64,000 bases of DNA, taken from the NCBI RefSeq assembly GCF_038096175.1, contig NZ_CP151099.1:6736001-6800000 (forward strand), given 5' to 3'. The position numbers were made by a program, and so were the translations under genes. Origin of the DNA: Nostoc sp. UHCC 0302 (GTDB taxonomy: Bacteria > Cyanobacteriota > Cyanobacteriia > Cyanobacteriales > Nostocaceae). This document shows positions 25,218-35,162 of the stretch, piece by piece. Numbering within the stretch: the stretch's first letter is position 1; each line of letters starts with the position of its first letter. The notes under the pieces were generated by a model, which saw only the letters and a program-made list of their open reading frames with translations, did not search any database and was not told the origin of the DNA.

Positions 25218-28200
25218 CTAAAGGTTTTTGCAGTAATCTTGGATGACTTTTACATCCAAAGTTGTATTTTGTAGGGAGCGAATGGCGGCAACTGTGGCTT
25301 TTGCCCCGGCGATGGTGGTAATGATCGGAATTTTGTAAGCTAAGGCTGTACGACGGATTAATCTGGCATCAGTCTGGGCTTCTTCCCCTGATGGCGTATT
25401 GATAATGAGTTGAATTTTCTGGTTTTTGATGGCGTCTAGGACGTGAGGACGACCTTCATGCAGTTTCAGCACTAATTCAACATCTAAGCCATTTTCACGA
25501 AGAACTCGACGTGTACCAAGTGTAGCCATGACGGTAAAGCCCAATTCAATGAATTCTTTGACAACTGAAGCCGCAGCAGCTTTGTCGCGATCGCTCATTG
25601 ACACAAATACAGTTCCCGACAGTGGTAAACGCTCCCCAGCACCCATTTCCGCTTTCGCAAACGCACGCCCAAAGTCACTGTCAATTCCCATGACTTCGCC
25701 AGTGGAACGCATTTCTGGGCCTAATATAGTATCAGTTCCAGGAAATTTATTAAACGGTAAAACTGCTTCTTTTACAGCAATATGTGATGGGATGACTTCC
25801 TCAGTAAATTTCAGTTCCTCTAAGGTTTTACCCGACATAATTAGGGATGCTAGTTTTGCTAGCTGTACACCTGTTGCCTTAGACACAAATGGAACTGTGC
25901 GAGATGCACGGGGGTTAGCTTCCAAAATGTAAACTTGGGGAGAATAGCCTTGAGCGCCGACAACGGCAAACTGAATATTCATTAACCCCACGACTGACAG
26001 TTCCTGCGCTAGCTGTACCGTCCAAGTGCGAATTTGATTGAGAACTGCTGGTGATAGGGAAATAGAGGGTAAAGAGCAAGCTGAGTCTCCTGAGTGAATA
26101 CCCGCTTGTTCTATGTGTTCCATGATACCACCAATTACTACTCGCCCAGTGTGGTCAGCGATCGCATCCACATCAACTTCGATAGCATTTTCCAAAAATT
26201 TATCTATCAAAATTGGATGTTCAGGTTCCACTAACACGGCAAATGTCATGTAGCGTTCCAACTCCGTATCAGAATAGACGATTTCCATCGCTCGTCCCCC
26301 TAACACATAGCTAGGACGCACTACTACCGGGTAGCCAATGCGTTGAGCAACAATCAACGCATCTTCATAACTCCGAGCAGTACCATTTGGCGGTTGAGCA
26401 ATATTCAATTTCTGAAGAATTTTTTCAAATCGCTCTCTATTTTCGGCTGCGTCAATGGAATCTGGTGATGTACCCCAAATCTTGGGTATTGGTGATTGGG
26501 TATTGGGGATTAGGGATTGGGAATTATCCCCAGTCCCCAGTCCCCAGTCACTAGTCCCTAATCCTTGCAAATACTCCTGGAGAGGAATTGCTAATTTTAA
26601 TGGTGTTTGTCCGCCAAACTGAACAATTACCCCAACAGGATTTTCAGCTTCAATGATGTTAAGGACATCTTCTTTGGTCAATGGCTCAAAGTAAAGGCGA
26701 TCGCTTGTATCGTAGTCTGTCGAAACCGTCTCTGGGTTAGAGTTGACCATTATTGTCTCGTAACCCGCTCCCTTTAAAGCATAGGCGGCGTGACAACAAC
26801 AATAATCAAACTCAATCCCCTGCCCAATCCGGTTGGGGCCACCACCCAAAATCAACACTTTTGGTTTGGTTGTGGGCAAGACCTCTGTTTCTTCTTCGTA
26901 GGTAGAATAGTAATAGGGAGTAAACGCTTCAAACTCAGCCGCACAGGTATCCACAGTTTTGTAAACTGGGATAACTCCTAATTCTTTGCGGTAGGTGCGG
27001 ACTTCATCTTCAGTGGTTTTCGTGGCAAAGGCAATCTGGCGATCGCTATATCCATCTCGCTTCACTTCATAAAGCTGCTCTTTTGTCAACTGCTTTAATG
27101 GTGTCCGCTTCAGGAATTTCTCCACTTCTAGCAATTGCTGCATTTTACCCAGGAACCAGGGGTCAATGGCGGTGAGTTCATAAATTTCCTCAATAGTTAG
27201 CCCTAGCAGTAAGGCGTGACGCACAGCGAAGATGCGATCGGGGTTGGGTGTCCGCAGTTGAGCGCGAATTTGTTCCCCACTGGGTAGTTTTTCGGCTTTG
27301 TCGCAACCCCAACCAGCGCGTCCTGTTTCTAGAGAACGCAGCGCCTTTTGGAAGGATTCATTAAAAGTCCGCCCAATTGCCATTGCTTCACCTACTGACT
27401 TCATTTGTGTTGTCAGCACTGGTTCTGAACCAGGAAACTTTTCAAAGGCGAAGCGGGGGATTTTGGTCACCACATAGTCGATTGTCGGCTCAAAGGATGC
27501 GGGAGTTTTCTTTGTGATGTCATTTTTAATTTCATCTAAGGTATAACCCACAGCTAATTTTGCCGCTATCTTGGCAATGGGGAAACCCGTGGCTTTAGAA
27601 GACAAAGCTGAACTACGGGAAACGCGGGGATTCATCTCAATCACAACCACATCTCCGGTGACAGGATTGACCGCAAACTGGATATTAGAACCCCCAGTTT
27701 CTACCCCTATCTCGCGGATGATTTTAATTGCCATATCCCGCAACCTCTGATATTCTTTATCAGTAAGGGTTTGCGCGGGTGCGACGGTAATAGAGTCCCC
27801 AGTGTGGATGCCCATAGGGTCAAGGTTTTCGATGGAGCAGATAATCACAACGTTATCTGCAAGGTCACGCATCACTTCCAGTTCGTATTCTTTCCAGCCG
27901 AGTAGAGATTGGTCGATGAGAATTTGAGAAACAGGGCTGGCATCTATACCAACCTGTGCCATTTCTTCAAATTCTTCTTGGTTGTAGGCGATACCGCCAC
28001 CAGTACCGCCCATTGTGAAGGCAGGACGAATAATTAGGGGATAAGTGCCAATTTGACGAGCGATCGCTTTTGCTTCTTCTAAAGATGAAGCAGTACCGCT
28101 GGGACATACAGCCACCCCAATTTTGTCCATTGCTTCGTTAAACAGTTTCCTGTCTTCGGCTTTCTCAATCGCTGGGAGCTTAGCGCCGATTAACTCAACA

Positions 28201-28535
28201 CCGTACTTTTCCAATACCCCGTTTTTTGCTAGGGTAACGGCGAGGTTGAGCGCGGTTTGTCCACCCATCGTTGGCAGTAGTGCGTCAGGGCGTTCTTTGG
28301 CGATGACTTTTTCGACCAATTCCGGTATCAACGGCTCAATGTAAGTGCGATCGGCCGTTTCCGGGTCGGTCATAATTGTCGCAGGGTTTGAGTTGACTAA
28401 CACCACTTCATAGCCTTCTTCTCGAAGTGCTTTGCAGGCTTGAGTGCCAGAGTAGTCAAACTCACAGGCTTGTCCAATCACAATAGGGCCAGAGCCTAAC
28501 AGCAGAATCTTCCGGAGGTCATCACGGCGGGGCAT
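25218..28535 (-). CDS. carB: Carbamoyl-phosphate synthase, large subunit
   Basis: CarB makes carbamoyl phosphate for arginine and pyrimidine synthesis, with ammonia from CarA. The protein has 1105 residues: two ATP-grasp halves (about 128-320 and 705-890), the oligomerisation region between them, and a C-terminal MGS-like allosteric domain (about 965-1105). Typical signatures are [20 protein letters not shown] and [18 protein letters not shown]. It is longer than the usual 1075-1085 because of a run of about 29 residues near 657-685 (starting GLGTSDWGL) translated from a DNA repeat. The reading frame is intact through it. Confidence 0.97.
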   Translation of the reverse strand: MPRRDDLRKILLLGSGPIVIGQACEFDYSGTQACKALREEGYEVVLVNSNPATIMTDPETADRTYIEPLIPELVEKVIAKERPDALLPTMGGQTALNLAVTLAKNGVLEKYGVELIGAKLPAIEKAEDRKLFNEAMDKIGVAVCPSGTASSLEEAKAIARQIGTYPLIIRPAFTMGGTGGGIAYNQEEFEEMAQVGIDASPVSQILIDQSLLGWKEYELEVMRDLADNVVIICSIENLDPMGIHTGDSITVAPAQTLTDKEYQRLRDMAIKIIREIGVETGGSNIQFAVNPVTGDVVVIEMNPRVSRSSALSSKATGFPIAKIAAKLAVGYTLDEIKNDITKKTPASFEPTIDYVVTKIPRFAFEKFPGSEPVLTTQMKSVGEAMAIGRTFNESFQKALRSLETGRAGWGCDKAEKLPSGEQIRAQLRTPNPDRIFAVRHALLLGLTIEEIYELTAIDPWFLGKMQQLLEVEKFLKRTPLKQLTKEQLYEVKRDGYSDRQIAFATKTTEDEVRTYRKELGVIPVYKTVDTCAAEFEAFTPYYYSTYEEETEVLPTTKPKVLILGGGPNRIGQGIEFDYCCCHAAYALKGAGYETIMVNSNPETVSTDYDTSDRLYFEPLTKEDVLNIIEAENPVGVIVQFGGQTPLKLAIPLQEYLQGLGTSDWGLGTGDNSQSLIPNTQSPIPKIWGTSPDSIDAAENRERFEKILQKLNIAQPPNGTARSYEDALIVAQRIGYPVVVRPSYVLGGRAMEIVYSDTELERYMTFAVLVEPEHPILIDKFLENAIEVDVDAIADHTGRVVIGGIMEHIEQAGIHSGDSACSLPSISLSPAVLNQIRTWTVQLAQELSVVGLMNIQFAVVGAQGYSPQVYILEANPRASRTVPFVSKATGVQLAKLASLIMSGKTLEELKFTEEVIPSHIAVKEAVLPFNKFPGTDTILGPEMRSTGEVMGIDSDFGRAFAKAEMGAGERLPLSGTVFVSMSDRDKAAAASVVKEFIELGFTVMATLGTRRVLRENGLDVELVLKLHEGRPHVLDAIKNQKIQLIINTPSGEEAQTDARLIRRTALAYKIPIITTIAGAKATVAAIRSLQNTTLDVKVIQDYCKNL
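26480..26566. repeat. Heptameric repeat inserted in frame inside carB
   Basis: About 87 bases of GGGATTGG-type and CCCCAGT-type repeat units, the same kind as in the gaps between genes, interrupt the carB coding sequence just before the conserved [11 protein letters not shown] segment. The length is a multiple of three and contains no stop in the carB frame. Confidence 0.85.
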
Positions 28536-29043
28536 AGTCGTTGCCTTAGAGTACGAGAATAGAAATCCTGATTATTTTAAGGGTCTTTACCCCTCTTCAT
28601 GCTAATTGTTATCAAGTTTTCTAGGTTTGATGACAGACAACGGTGGAAAGTGAAGCAATGGAAGAATCGAATTAATCAACAATTATTATTCTTCACTTTC
28701 CCATTGATATACATTTGTATGTCGAATTTTATTTAGTTGTAAGCGTAAACTTTTTATAGCTTTTGCAAATTTTTACTATTTGTATTAATAGTTTTTGTAA
28801 CAAATAGTGATTTATTTAACTACCATATATGTCTAGGTATTTAGCCAATTAACTTAGACGTTATTTATTAACTAGCTAATTGCCAAATATTTTCAAAATT
28901 AAATTTTATACATCTCTAATTATAGAGATTAAAAATGGCAGAGAGCAGTATCCCACTTTTCTGCCATTTATTATATTTTTTTAAGAGCTAGTGCTGCTAA
29001 CTTTTTCTTGAGTCTGGAGTAGACAAATCTAGATGATGAGAGC
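28536..29043. other. AT-rich intergenic region upstream of carB
   Basis: No gene is supported. The left part must hold the carB promoter (minus strand); the right part holds the dps terminator at 28933-28969. Confidence 0.4.
28933..28969 (-). terminator. Terminator of the dps gene
   Basis: AAATGGCAGA and TCTGCCATTT pair over 10 bp and are followed on the minus strand by a T-rich tail (TTTTTAATC). It lies 75 bases after the dps stop. Confidence 0.75.
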
Positions 29044-29598
29044 TTAGCTTTGAGCAGCTTGGACAAATGCTAAGGTTAGGCTGTCTTTAGCAAGGAAGTG
29101 AGCTAAGTGGAAAGCCCGTTCCTCAGTTTTTAACAGAATCTTTTCGTATAGATAACGTGTGGCACGGTCGCCTAAACTCTCAGCCTGGGCGGCTTGGCGG
29201 CGAATCACACCAATAATAGCTTGCTCTGCGGCCAGGTCATTTTCTACCATCTGGCGGCTAGAATATACGTCATCAGATTCTTGCTCAAAACAAGTTAATT
29301 CTGCTAATTTGCTGAAGGTAGATGCTGGCACACCGCCCAGCCCATCTAAGCGCTCTCCAACTTCATGGGCGTGTTCTTGTACTTGTTCATAGCTTTCGTT
29401 AAAAAACTCATGTAGCTGGTAAAATTCTGAGCCTTCAACTACAAAATGATGTTTTTGGTACTGTAAGTATAGTGCTTGGAAACTAGCTAATACAACATTT
29501 AATCCTTCAGTAACTGGAGCAGTTACGCTTTGATCCAGTAAGATAGGATTGTCATAAACATGACCAAAATTTCGTAATACAGTTTGCGTTTCAGACAT
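29044..29598 (-). CDS. dps: Dps-family ferritin-like protein
   Basis: Dps proteins form 12-mer cages that oxidise and store iron and protect DNA in stress. The 184 residues contain the Dps helices: [24 protein letters not shown], then [19 protein letters not shown] (the family E-R-x-x-x-L-G-G signature). The His and Glu/Asp ferroxidase residues are in these segments, though one typical Asp position reads Glu. GAGGAGA is well placed before the ATG at 29598. The order dps, carB, sigD agrees with that in Anabaena. Confidence 0.88.
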   Translation of the reverse strand: MSETQTVLRNFGHVYDNPILLDQSVTAPVTEGLNVVLASFQALYLQYQKHHFVVEGSEFYQLHEFFNESYEQVQEHAHEVGERLDGLGGVPASTFSKLAELTCFEQESDDVYSSRQMVENDLAAEQAIIGVIRRQAAQAESLGDRATRYLYEKILLKTEERAFHLAHFLAKDSLTLAFVQAAQS

Positions 29599-30040
29599 TG
29601 TTCTCCTCGCTTTCTAGCAGTTATAGTTTTTAACTGCTTAGTCTTTACATATTAACATTTAAAAAATAAAAGCAAGCCCAATTAATATTACAGAGTTTTG
29701 AATTTTTTGCTACTAAAAGTCTTGAATTCACTCTAGCTCTGAATAATGGCACGCCCATTATGTTATTTATGCTTACTACTATCCTTGATATATGTCTTTA
29801 ACTATGCATATTCAGTAAGAGGAACGGGAAAAGTGGGAAAATAGCAATAATCACTTTTGGTTCCTGTCTCTATTTGCTGCTTACTAGATGATTAATATTT
29901 GATTTTTTTTCAAAACTTACTGAGAATTGTTTGCACTTGAGGTATCCTTATTTAAGAGGCTAATCTCCTAAGTTTTTCAAAAATGTGGGGCTGAGGCACT
30001 GTAGTTATTGCGAGTATGTTGCACTTTGGGGGCAATTCTC
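29599..30040. other. Intergenic region between divergent genes
   Basis: It contains one small hairpin (ATAATGG/CCATTAT, 29743-29761) upstream of dps. No other feature is supported. Confidence 0.35.
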
Positions 30041-30298
30041 TTGAAATCGTCTAGTTCAGAAGTAGAAAGAAAGCACATTGTAAATGTGGATTGGGCAGAC
30101 CGCTGGCAAGTCTATCAACGTTTACAGGAGTTACAGGTTCCTTGTTGTTGTGAAACTAACCAGCCATTGAGAGTTGAAATTGCTAGCCCCACGGCGGCTT
30201 TTCAACTTTGGAGTGTAATGCGGGGATTCACCGCCTCTCGTCAACAGCTGATTTGGAGTCTTGAACAGTGCTGGCAGATTCGCTACAAACAGTTTTAA
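30041..30298 (+). CDS. Asr1405/Asl0597-family small protein
   Basis: About 85 residues with the family pattern (DRWQVYQRLQELQVPC, TNQPLRVEI, AFQLWSVMRGFTASRQQLI). The family is cyanobacterial and uncharacterised. The frame extends to a TTG at 30008, but a GGGGG stretch nine bases before the TTG at 30041 (LKSSSSEVERKH) makes this the better start. Confidence 0.72.
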   Translation: MKSSSSEVERKHIVNVDWADRWQVYQRLQELQVPCCCETNQPLRVEIASPTAAFQLWSVMRGFTASRQQLIWSLEQCWQIRYKQF

Positions 30299-30377
30299 TG
30301 GGCGATCGCCCACGCTGGGCAAAACCAATCTTAGAGACTGTTAAATAACTTGTATTAGTTAAAAATAGGTCAAAGAA

Positions 30378-31061
30378 ATGAGTGAATTACACACTACAGA
30401 AGTATCAGAATTTTGCCTTGAAGGAATATTTCTCGATTTTGTAATCAAAGATGGTTATAAGCTCAAAGGCTTGCTGCTGGGAACTCCTGAAGGTGAACGT
30501 TATGTAAAATTAGCCAAACATTTACGGGGTGCTTTTGATTTGCGCTTACCAGCAGGTACTTGGTTGCAAGTTGTTGGTTATAAAAAATATGACTTGAAAC
30601 ATGACAAAATTACACTAAAAGCTGAACGTGTGATGGCGGCACGGCGTTCTGAGGATGGAATAGTAGAAGATGCAAAGAGGGGAGGAGTTTCCTCAATCGA
30701 ACCACCAAAGGAATCAGCATTAGTTGATCAGGCGAAGGTAAAACCAGCTAAGAGCAAAGCCACGATTTTGGTGTGTCAAAAGTCTGATTGCATGAAACGC
30801 GGTGGCAAAGCAGTTTGTCAGGCATTGGAGGCTGCGTTGAGCGATCGCGGTTTGGAAGACCAAGTAACTATCAAAGGCACTGGCTGCATGAAAAACTGCA
30901 AAGCTGGGCCTAACCTAGTGATGCCAGATAAAACCCGTTACAGCAGGATTCAAGCTGGACAGGTTCCCAGCCTGATGAATAAGCATTTTGCTGACAGTAG
31001 CCCAGAACAAATCCCAGAGAAATCAAAGGAAGCAGGGATTGCCTACGGCAAACTTTGCTAA
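30378..31061 (+). CDS. Thioredoxin-like [2Fe-2S] ferredoxin-domain protein
   Basis: A 227-residue protein. The N-terminal 95 residues are a beta-rich domain (GIFLDFVIKDGYKLKGLLL) of unknown role. After a Lys/Ala-rich linker, residues 130-200 hold a thioredoxin-like [2Fe-2S] domain with four cysteines in the family spacing (CQKSDCMKRGG and GTGCMKNCKAGPNLV). It is probably an electron carrier or redox sensor in the cytosol. The gene is followed by a strong terminator. Confidence 0.85.
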   Translation: MSELHTTEVSEFCLEGIFLDFVIKDGYKLKGLLLGTPEGERYVKLAKHLRGAFDLRLPAGTWLQVVGYKKYDLKHDKITLKAERVMAARRSEDGIVEDAKRGGVSSIEPPKESALVDQAKVKPAKSKATILVCQKSDCMKRGGKAVCQALEAALSDRGLEDQVTIKGTGCMKNCKAGPNLVMPDKTRYSRIQAGQVPSLMNKHFADSSPEQIPEKSKEAGIAYGKLC

Positions 31062-31136
31062 AGCTAATAGCTAACTCTAAACTGTTTAATGAGAAAATTT
31101 AATAACAAACGTTTTCTGATTGTTCTTCTAATGCTC

Positions 31137-31173
31137 AATAGACCTTTTGCAAATAGATTGCAAAAGGTCTATT
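31137..31173 (+). terminator. Strong intrinsic terminator after the ferredoxin-like gene
   Basis: AATAGACCTTTTGCAA and its exact reverse complement form a 16-bp stem with a 5-base loop, followed by TTAATAAG on the plus strand. It also lies after the transporter operon on the opposite strand. Confidence 0.85.
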
Positions 31174-31296
31174 TAATAAGTTGAGTTTTATTTTCTCGCT
31201 TGAAAGCCCTTCTCAGCACATCCTGCAACTACAAGAAAATATAACTAAAGACATAATTCATTACCTATTAGCTCTTAGCGACTGGTTTCACTACCA

Positions 31297-32091
31297 CTAC
31301 ATTGAATCCAGCCGATGACGTAACTGGCTACTAAAGGCATCAATTACCGTGACGACTACCAACAGCACTAGCATCATAGTTGTAGCTTTGGTGTACTCAA
31401 AACCGTCAATGTAACTTTTTAATTGAAAACCAATACCACCTGCTCCAACTACACCCAATACAGAAGCAGCACGGATATTGTACTCAAACATCCACAAGGT
31501 ATAACCTAATCCCAGTGGCAGCACTTGAGGCAAAATCCCATATTGGGCAACTTGCAATCTGGATGCTCCCATCACTTGCAAAGACTCCAGAGAACGCTGA
31601 TCTACCGCTTCAATTGCTTGTTGGTAAAATTTAGCTAGGTAACCGATGGTATAAATTCCCAAAGCTAAAGTTCCCGCAGGTGCGCCTAATCCGGTGGCGG
31701 CGACAAAAATTAGCCCCAGAATAATTGATGGTACGGAACGCACTGCGTTTTGCAGCAAATTCGCCAACCATTGCAGCCATAGGGGAGCAAGGTTGTTAGC
31801 GCTAGCAATAGCAATAGGCAAAGAAAGAATTGCTCCAATGGTGGTTCCCCACAAAGACATCTGTACAGTTTCAATGAGTGCCTTAATTGCTATATCTAAA
31901 ACTTTCCAGTCTGGGGGAAATAACCTGGAAACAAAATCGATAATGTAGGGAAAGCTCGTCTGAAGCAGTTCAAAGTCAACTTTTAGACCTCGCACAGCCC
32001 AACCATAAACTAAAACCAAAACTAACAGGATGAGTAAGGGACTCACCCAAGGGTAGCGGCGTATGAGTTTTGAATTTGATAAGTAACTCAT
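31297..32091 (-). CDS. phnE: Phosphonate/phosphite ABC transporter permease PhnE-type
   Basis: A 264-residue inner-membrane permease with about six membrane segments and the binding-protein-dependent permease loop (PSIILGLIFVAATGLGAPAGTLAL, EAVDQRSLESLQVMGAS, and GVVGAGGIGFQL). The last is the PhnE-type EAA/GGIG signature. It starts three bases after the phnC stop, so the two are translationally close. Confidence 0.88.
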   Translation of the reverse strand: MSYLSNSKLIRRYPWVSPLLILLVLVLVYGWAVRGLKVDFELLQTSFPYIIDFVSRLFPPDWKVLDIAIKALIETVQMSLWGTTIGAILSLPIAIASANNLAPLWLQWLANLLQNAVRSVPSIILGLIFVAATGLGAPAGTLALGIYTIGYLAKFYQQAIEAVDQRSLESLQVMGASRLQVAQYGILPQVLPLGLGYTLWMFEYNIRAASVLGVVGAGGIGFQLKSYIDGFEYTKATTMMLVLLVVVTVIDAFSSQLRHRLDSM

Positions 32092-32094
32092 TAT

Positions 32095-32916
32095 TTATAG
32101 GGAATCAGGAGGCACAGAGAAATCTAAAGGGAGGCTTCCTCGGATTAGAACTTCGGAGAACCCGGAACTGGGTGAGTCACTGCGCTTCAAAACTGGAGAA
32201 AATTGAGCTTGCAAGTTTTCACAAACTCCGTCATAAACAATACGTCCGGCATCTAAGACGATCGCACGCTGGGCATATTCTGCTGCTATTCCCAAATCGT
32301 GCAACACTGCCACAATAGTCATGCCTTGCTGAGTGTGCAGTTGGGATAATGTCTGCATCACTTGTTGAGATGCTATGACATCCAAGCCTGTGATTGGTTC
32401 ATCCGCTAAGAGAATTTGCGGTGATTGAATTAAAGCACGGGCGATCGCTACTCGTTGTTGTTGTCCGCCGCTAAGTTGACTGGTTTTTTGTTCAGCTAAC
32501 TCTTTTAAGCCCAACTGCTGCAATAACTCTAATGCCAAAAGGCGATCGCGTTTAGGAAATCCCAATAAGGTTTGCCAAGTTGTCCTAACACCAAGGCGTC
32601 CGCACAGCACATTTTCAACTGCTGATAATTGCCGAATCAGTCCGCCACCCTGAAATAACATTCCAATATCACGGCGAATTTGTGGCAATGTTCGGGGAGT
32701 AACCCCTACACCATTAATGCAAATTTCTCCTTTGACTATTGGGACTAATCCGACTAGCGATCGTAATAATGTGGACTTACCTGCACCATTGAGTCCGAGC
32801 AAAACAACAAACTCGCCTTGCTTTATTTGGCAATTAATCCCGTTGAGGATAGGACGATTCAATGATGCAGTATAAGCCGTCTCTACGTTGTGACATTCAA
32901 TGACAGGCTCAGTCAT
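32095..32916 (-). CDS. phnC: Phosphonate/phosphite ABC transporter ATPase PhnC-type
   Basis: A 273-residue ABC ATPase. Walker A GLNGAGKST (near 43-51), Q-loop, signature LSGGQQQR (near 147) and Walker B ILLADEP (near 170) with the D-loop TGLD are intact. Its pairing with PhnE-type and PhnD-type neighbours assigns it to phosphonate or phosphite uptake. No C-P lyase or phosphite dehydrogenase gene lies in the window, so the substrate cannot be chosen. Confidence 0.9.
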   Translation of the reverse strand: MTEPVIECHNVETAYTASLNRPILNGINCQIKQGEFVVLLGLNGAGKSTLLRSLVGLVPIVKGEICINGVGVTPRTLPQIRRDIGMLFQGGGLIRQLSAVENVLCGRLGVRTTWQTLLGFPKRDRLLALELLQQLGLKELAEQKTSQLSGGQQQRVAIARALIQSPQILLADEPITGLDVIASQQVMQTLSQLHTQQGMTIVAVLHDLGIAAEYAQRAIVLDAGRIVYDGVCENLQAQFSPVLKRSDSPSSGFSEVLIRGSLPLDFSVPPDSL

Positions 32917-32960
32917 AATCTATTGGTCATTTGTCATTGGTCATTCGTCATTTGTCAAGA

Positions 32961-32988
32961 GTAGAGACGCGATTAATCGCGTCTCTAC
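32961..32988. repeat. 28-bp perfect palindrome (GTAGAGACGCGATT family)
   Basis: GTAGAGACGCGATT followed by its exact reverse complement. It is the cleanest of a dispersed family with diverged members at 41175-41208, 53352-53379 and 54094-54169, and split members at 4378-4435 and 52577-52637. Confidence 0.85.
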
Positions 32989-33008
32989 AAGAGTCAAGAG
33001 TCAAGGGT

Positions 33009-33203
33009 GAATGGCACTAAGAAAAGGTAAAACCTCGTCAGGGCAGGGTGTTGGGGGTAGGGTGTTGGGTGTAGTGTTTAAGACAATTAAATTTTAGTTG
33101 CGCGGCAGAGTTCAATATCTTCTTAATTCCCCACACCCGAACCTGCAACCCCACACCCAAAAGCAAGTTTTATCAAGGGCTTGTGCTTAACTTAGTGCCA
33201 TTC
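33009..33203. mobile_element. MITE-like insertion with target-site duplication
   Basis: Terminal inverted repeats GAATGGCACTAAG and CTTAGTGCCATTC (13 bp, perfect) bound 195 bp. Both sides carry the direct repeat AGTCAAGGGT (32999-33008 and 33204-33213), as left by a transposition event. Inside are G-rich and C-rich arms (GGGTGTTGGG and CCCACACCC types) that make much of the element self-complementary. It separates phnD from phnC. Confidence 0.8.
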
Positions 33204-33278
33204 AGTCAAGGGTAAAGAATTTTGAATTTTAAATTTTGAATTAATTTGTCCCCCTGCCCATCTGCTCCCCCTCCTCTT

Positions 33279-34253
33279 CTACGGTTCAATGCCAGCAAGT
33301 TTGAGGGCGTTACGGATTGGTGCTAAGTGACGATCATGATCTACTCTCACCAATTCTGTAGAGTTATATAAGTTACGTAGCAGTTGGTTGTTTTGTGACT
33401 GATTTAACTTGAGTAAGGCGTTGATGATTCTTTCGCGTGTTGGTGCTGGAACGTCATCATCAATAGCGATACCGTGGGCAGGTACACCAGTAATTTTGTA
33501 TAGAACCCGCAATTGGCTCTTTTCTTGTGGGGTAATATACGGAGGGTTGAGAGCGTATTCTGAGACTACTGCTACATCTGCTTGACCGCGAACAACTGCT
33601 TGCAAAGCTTTGCTGTAATTGCCACCATAGGCAACTTGACCAAAGAAACGATCTACACGATCGCGGTTTTCGACAAATCCTTGTTTCACCAACTCAGCCA
33701 CGGGGATAATAAACCCTGAGCCAGATGTGGGTGAAGTAAAAGCCATTCTTTTGCCCCGGAGTTGTTCTAAGGTGGCTTTAGCTGAATTTCTGGTTTTCAG
33801 GGGGCTATTGTTGGGAACAACAAATGTTGAACTATACGTATATCTGCCAGAATAGTTGTCACGTACTTCGGCTAAATACAAGCGGGCGTTTGCCAATTGC
33901 TCAGCTTTCAAAGCTGGGCGGCTACTTAAGAAAGCGATATCGGCGCGATTCGCTCTCAAGGCTTCTACGGCGGCGGTATCATCGCTTACCTGGGCTTTAA
34001 CTGGTGTTTTCAGTTCTTGAGACAAGAGTTTAGCAACAGCATTCGCTTTATTTTGCAAGTCTGTAGAATCTGCTCTACTAGGAAAGACTATTGTTATGGG
34101 TTTCTGCCCTTGGGCGAGTAAGCGTGGTGTTTGTTGATTTGCAGTGGGGTTGGCGATGGTTGTCTGCATTCCCCCGACTGTGCTTACCACTAAACTTGTA
34201 AGCGCTACAACTGCCGCGCCAGCAGCCAACAAGCCCTTTTTCCTCACACTCAT
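33279..34253 (-). CDS. phnD: Phosphate/phosphite/phosphonate-binding protein PhnD-type
   Basis: A 324-residue periplasmic binding protein. The signal peptide is residues 1-25 (LLAAGAAVVALTSLVV). The mature part has the PhnD fold marks: KPITIVFPSRADS, then VEALRANRADIAFLSSRPALK, then LRGKRMAFTSPTSGSGFIIP, then RGQADVAVVSEYALN. The TTG at 34259 gives a longer frame, but GGAG eight bases before the ATG at 34253 supports the shorter one. It is the first gene of the transporter cluster and is now 360 bases from phnC because of repeat insertions. Confidence 0.9.
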   Translation of the reverse strand: MSVRKKGLLAAGAAVVALTSLVVSTVGGMQTTIANPTANQQTPRLLAQGQKPITIVFPSRADSTDLQNKANAVAKLLSQELKTPVKAQVSDDTAAVEALRANRADIAFLSSRPALKAEQLANARLYLAEVRDNYSGRYTYSSTFVVPNNSPLKTRNSAKATLEQLRGKRMAFTSPTSGSGFIIPVAELVKQGFVENRDRVDRFFGQVAYGGNYSKALQAVVRGQADVAVVSEYALNPPYITPQEKSQLRVLYKITGVPAHGIAIDDDVPAPTRERIINALLKLNQSQNNQLLRNLYNSTELVRVDHDRHLAPIRNALKLAGIEP

Positions 34254-34368
34254 TTGCAACTCTCCATTAAGAAGTATTCTCAGTTTTTTTGCAAATTACT
34301 TTCAATTGCTCTATAAAAAAGATTTATAGCTTTTAAGAGCAAATGTCAATATGAGTTGTGTAATGACT

Positions 34369-34386
34369 GGTTAAACAAGCGGTTAA
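34369..34386 (-). promoter_or_regulatory. Possible Pho-box-like direct repeat upstream of phnD
   Basis: Two TTAACC hexamers occur on the minus strand, 12 bp apart, about 120 bases before the phnD start. Cyanobacterial PhoB (SphR) sites consist of 8-bp TTAA-centred direct repeats with 11-bp periodicity; this pair is one base longer and only two repeats are seen, so the call is tentative. Confidence 0.3.
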
Positions 34387-34529
34387 TTTAGATGATATAG
34401 AGCGATCGCACTGTTATCTTTTTGAGAAGATGATGCGGTTAGTAAGAAGCGATCGCTTTTGCTCAAGTAAAGTTCGGATAAAAATTGCTCTCTGTGTTTG
34501 TAGCGCTTACTTTGAGGAATTCTGCACTA

Positions 34530-35012
34530 CTAGAAAGTAAACTTTACTCCATATTTCGTCTTAGCAATTTCAATAGCTTTTTCGATATCGGCAGGATTAG
34601 GAGGAGTCAAAAGACTGTGCTGTTCTTCACTCAAAGGTAGGTTGACTGGCTGCCCTACTTCTGCAAAAAACAACTCAGGGCCTGATGGTGTCAGTACACC
34701 CAAGACTTTAGCAGGCTTTGAACCGATGTTCTTAAAAGCGTGATTCTGATTTTTGTGAAAGTGAAGGTACATTCCCGGAGTGGCGATGATAGTCTGGTCG
34801 TCAAGTTGGTACTCGACCTCACCTTCAAGAATATAATGTGCTTCATCCGCTTGGTAGTGATTGTGGGGTGGTGTAAAGCTTTGCGGTTGCAATACCATCT
34901 CGACTAGTCCGTACTTTCCATCTGTATCTTCTGGTGTAGTCAGAATGGTGTAAAAGTCACCCAAAACCAAATATGTAGAACCTTTACTTGGCTGGACTAC
35001 TGTGGCTGTCAT
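34530..35012 (-). CDS. Cupin-domain protein
   Basis: A 160-residue single cupin. The first motif (PPHNHYQADEAHYILEGE, near residues 48-66) supplies two His and a Glu; the second motif (GMYLHFHKNQNHAF) supplies the last His. It probably binds a metal and may be a small dioxygenase or isomerase; the substrate is unknown. CAGGAG is well placed for the ATG at 35012. Confidence 0.88.
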   Translation of the reverse strand: MTATVVQPSKGSTYLVLGDFYTILTTPEDTDGKYGLVEMVLQPQSFTPPHNHYQADEAHYILEGEVEYQLDDQTIIATPGMYLHFHKNQNHAFKNIGSKPAKVLGVLTPSGPELFFAEVGQPVNLPLSEEQHSLLTPPNPADIEKAIEIAKTKYGVKFTF

Positions 35013-35162
35013 TGTAATCTCCTGATTTTTTTGTTAAATCCTGACATAGATGTACTTTAAAATAACTGATGTTTTCTTCAGGTAGTTTTGAGACAAGTAT
35101 TATTAATGCAAGCAGGTTGATAGATAGAAGTTGGCTAATTGCAAAATCAAAGGTGATGGCGG

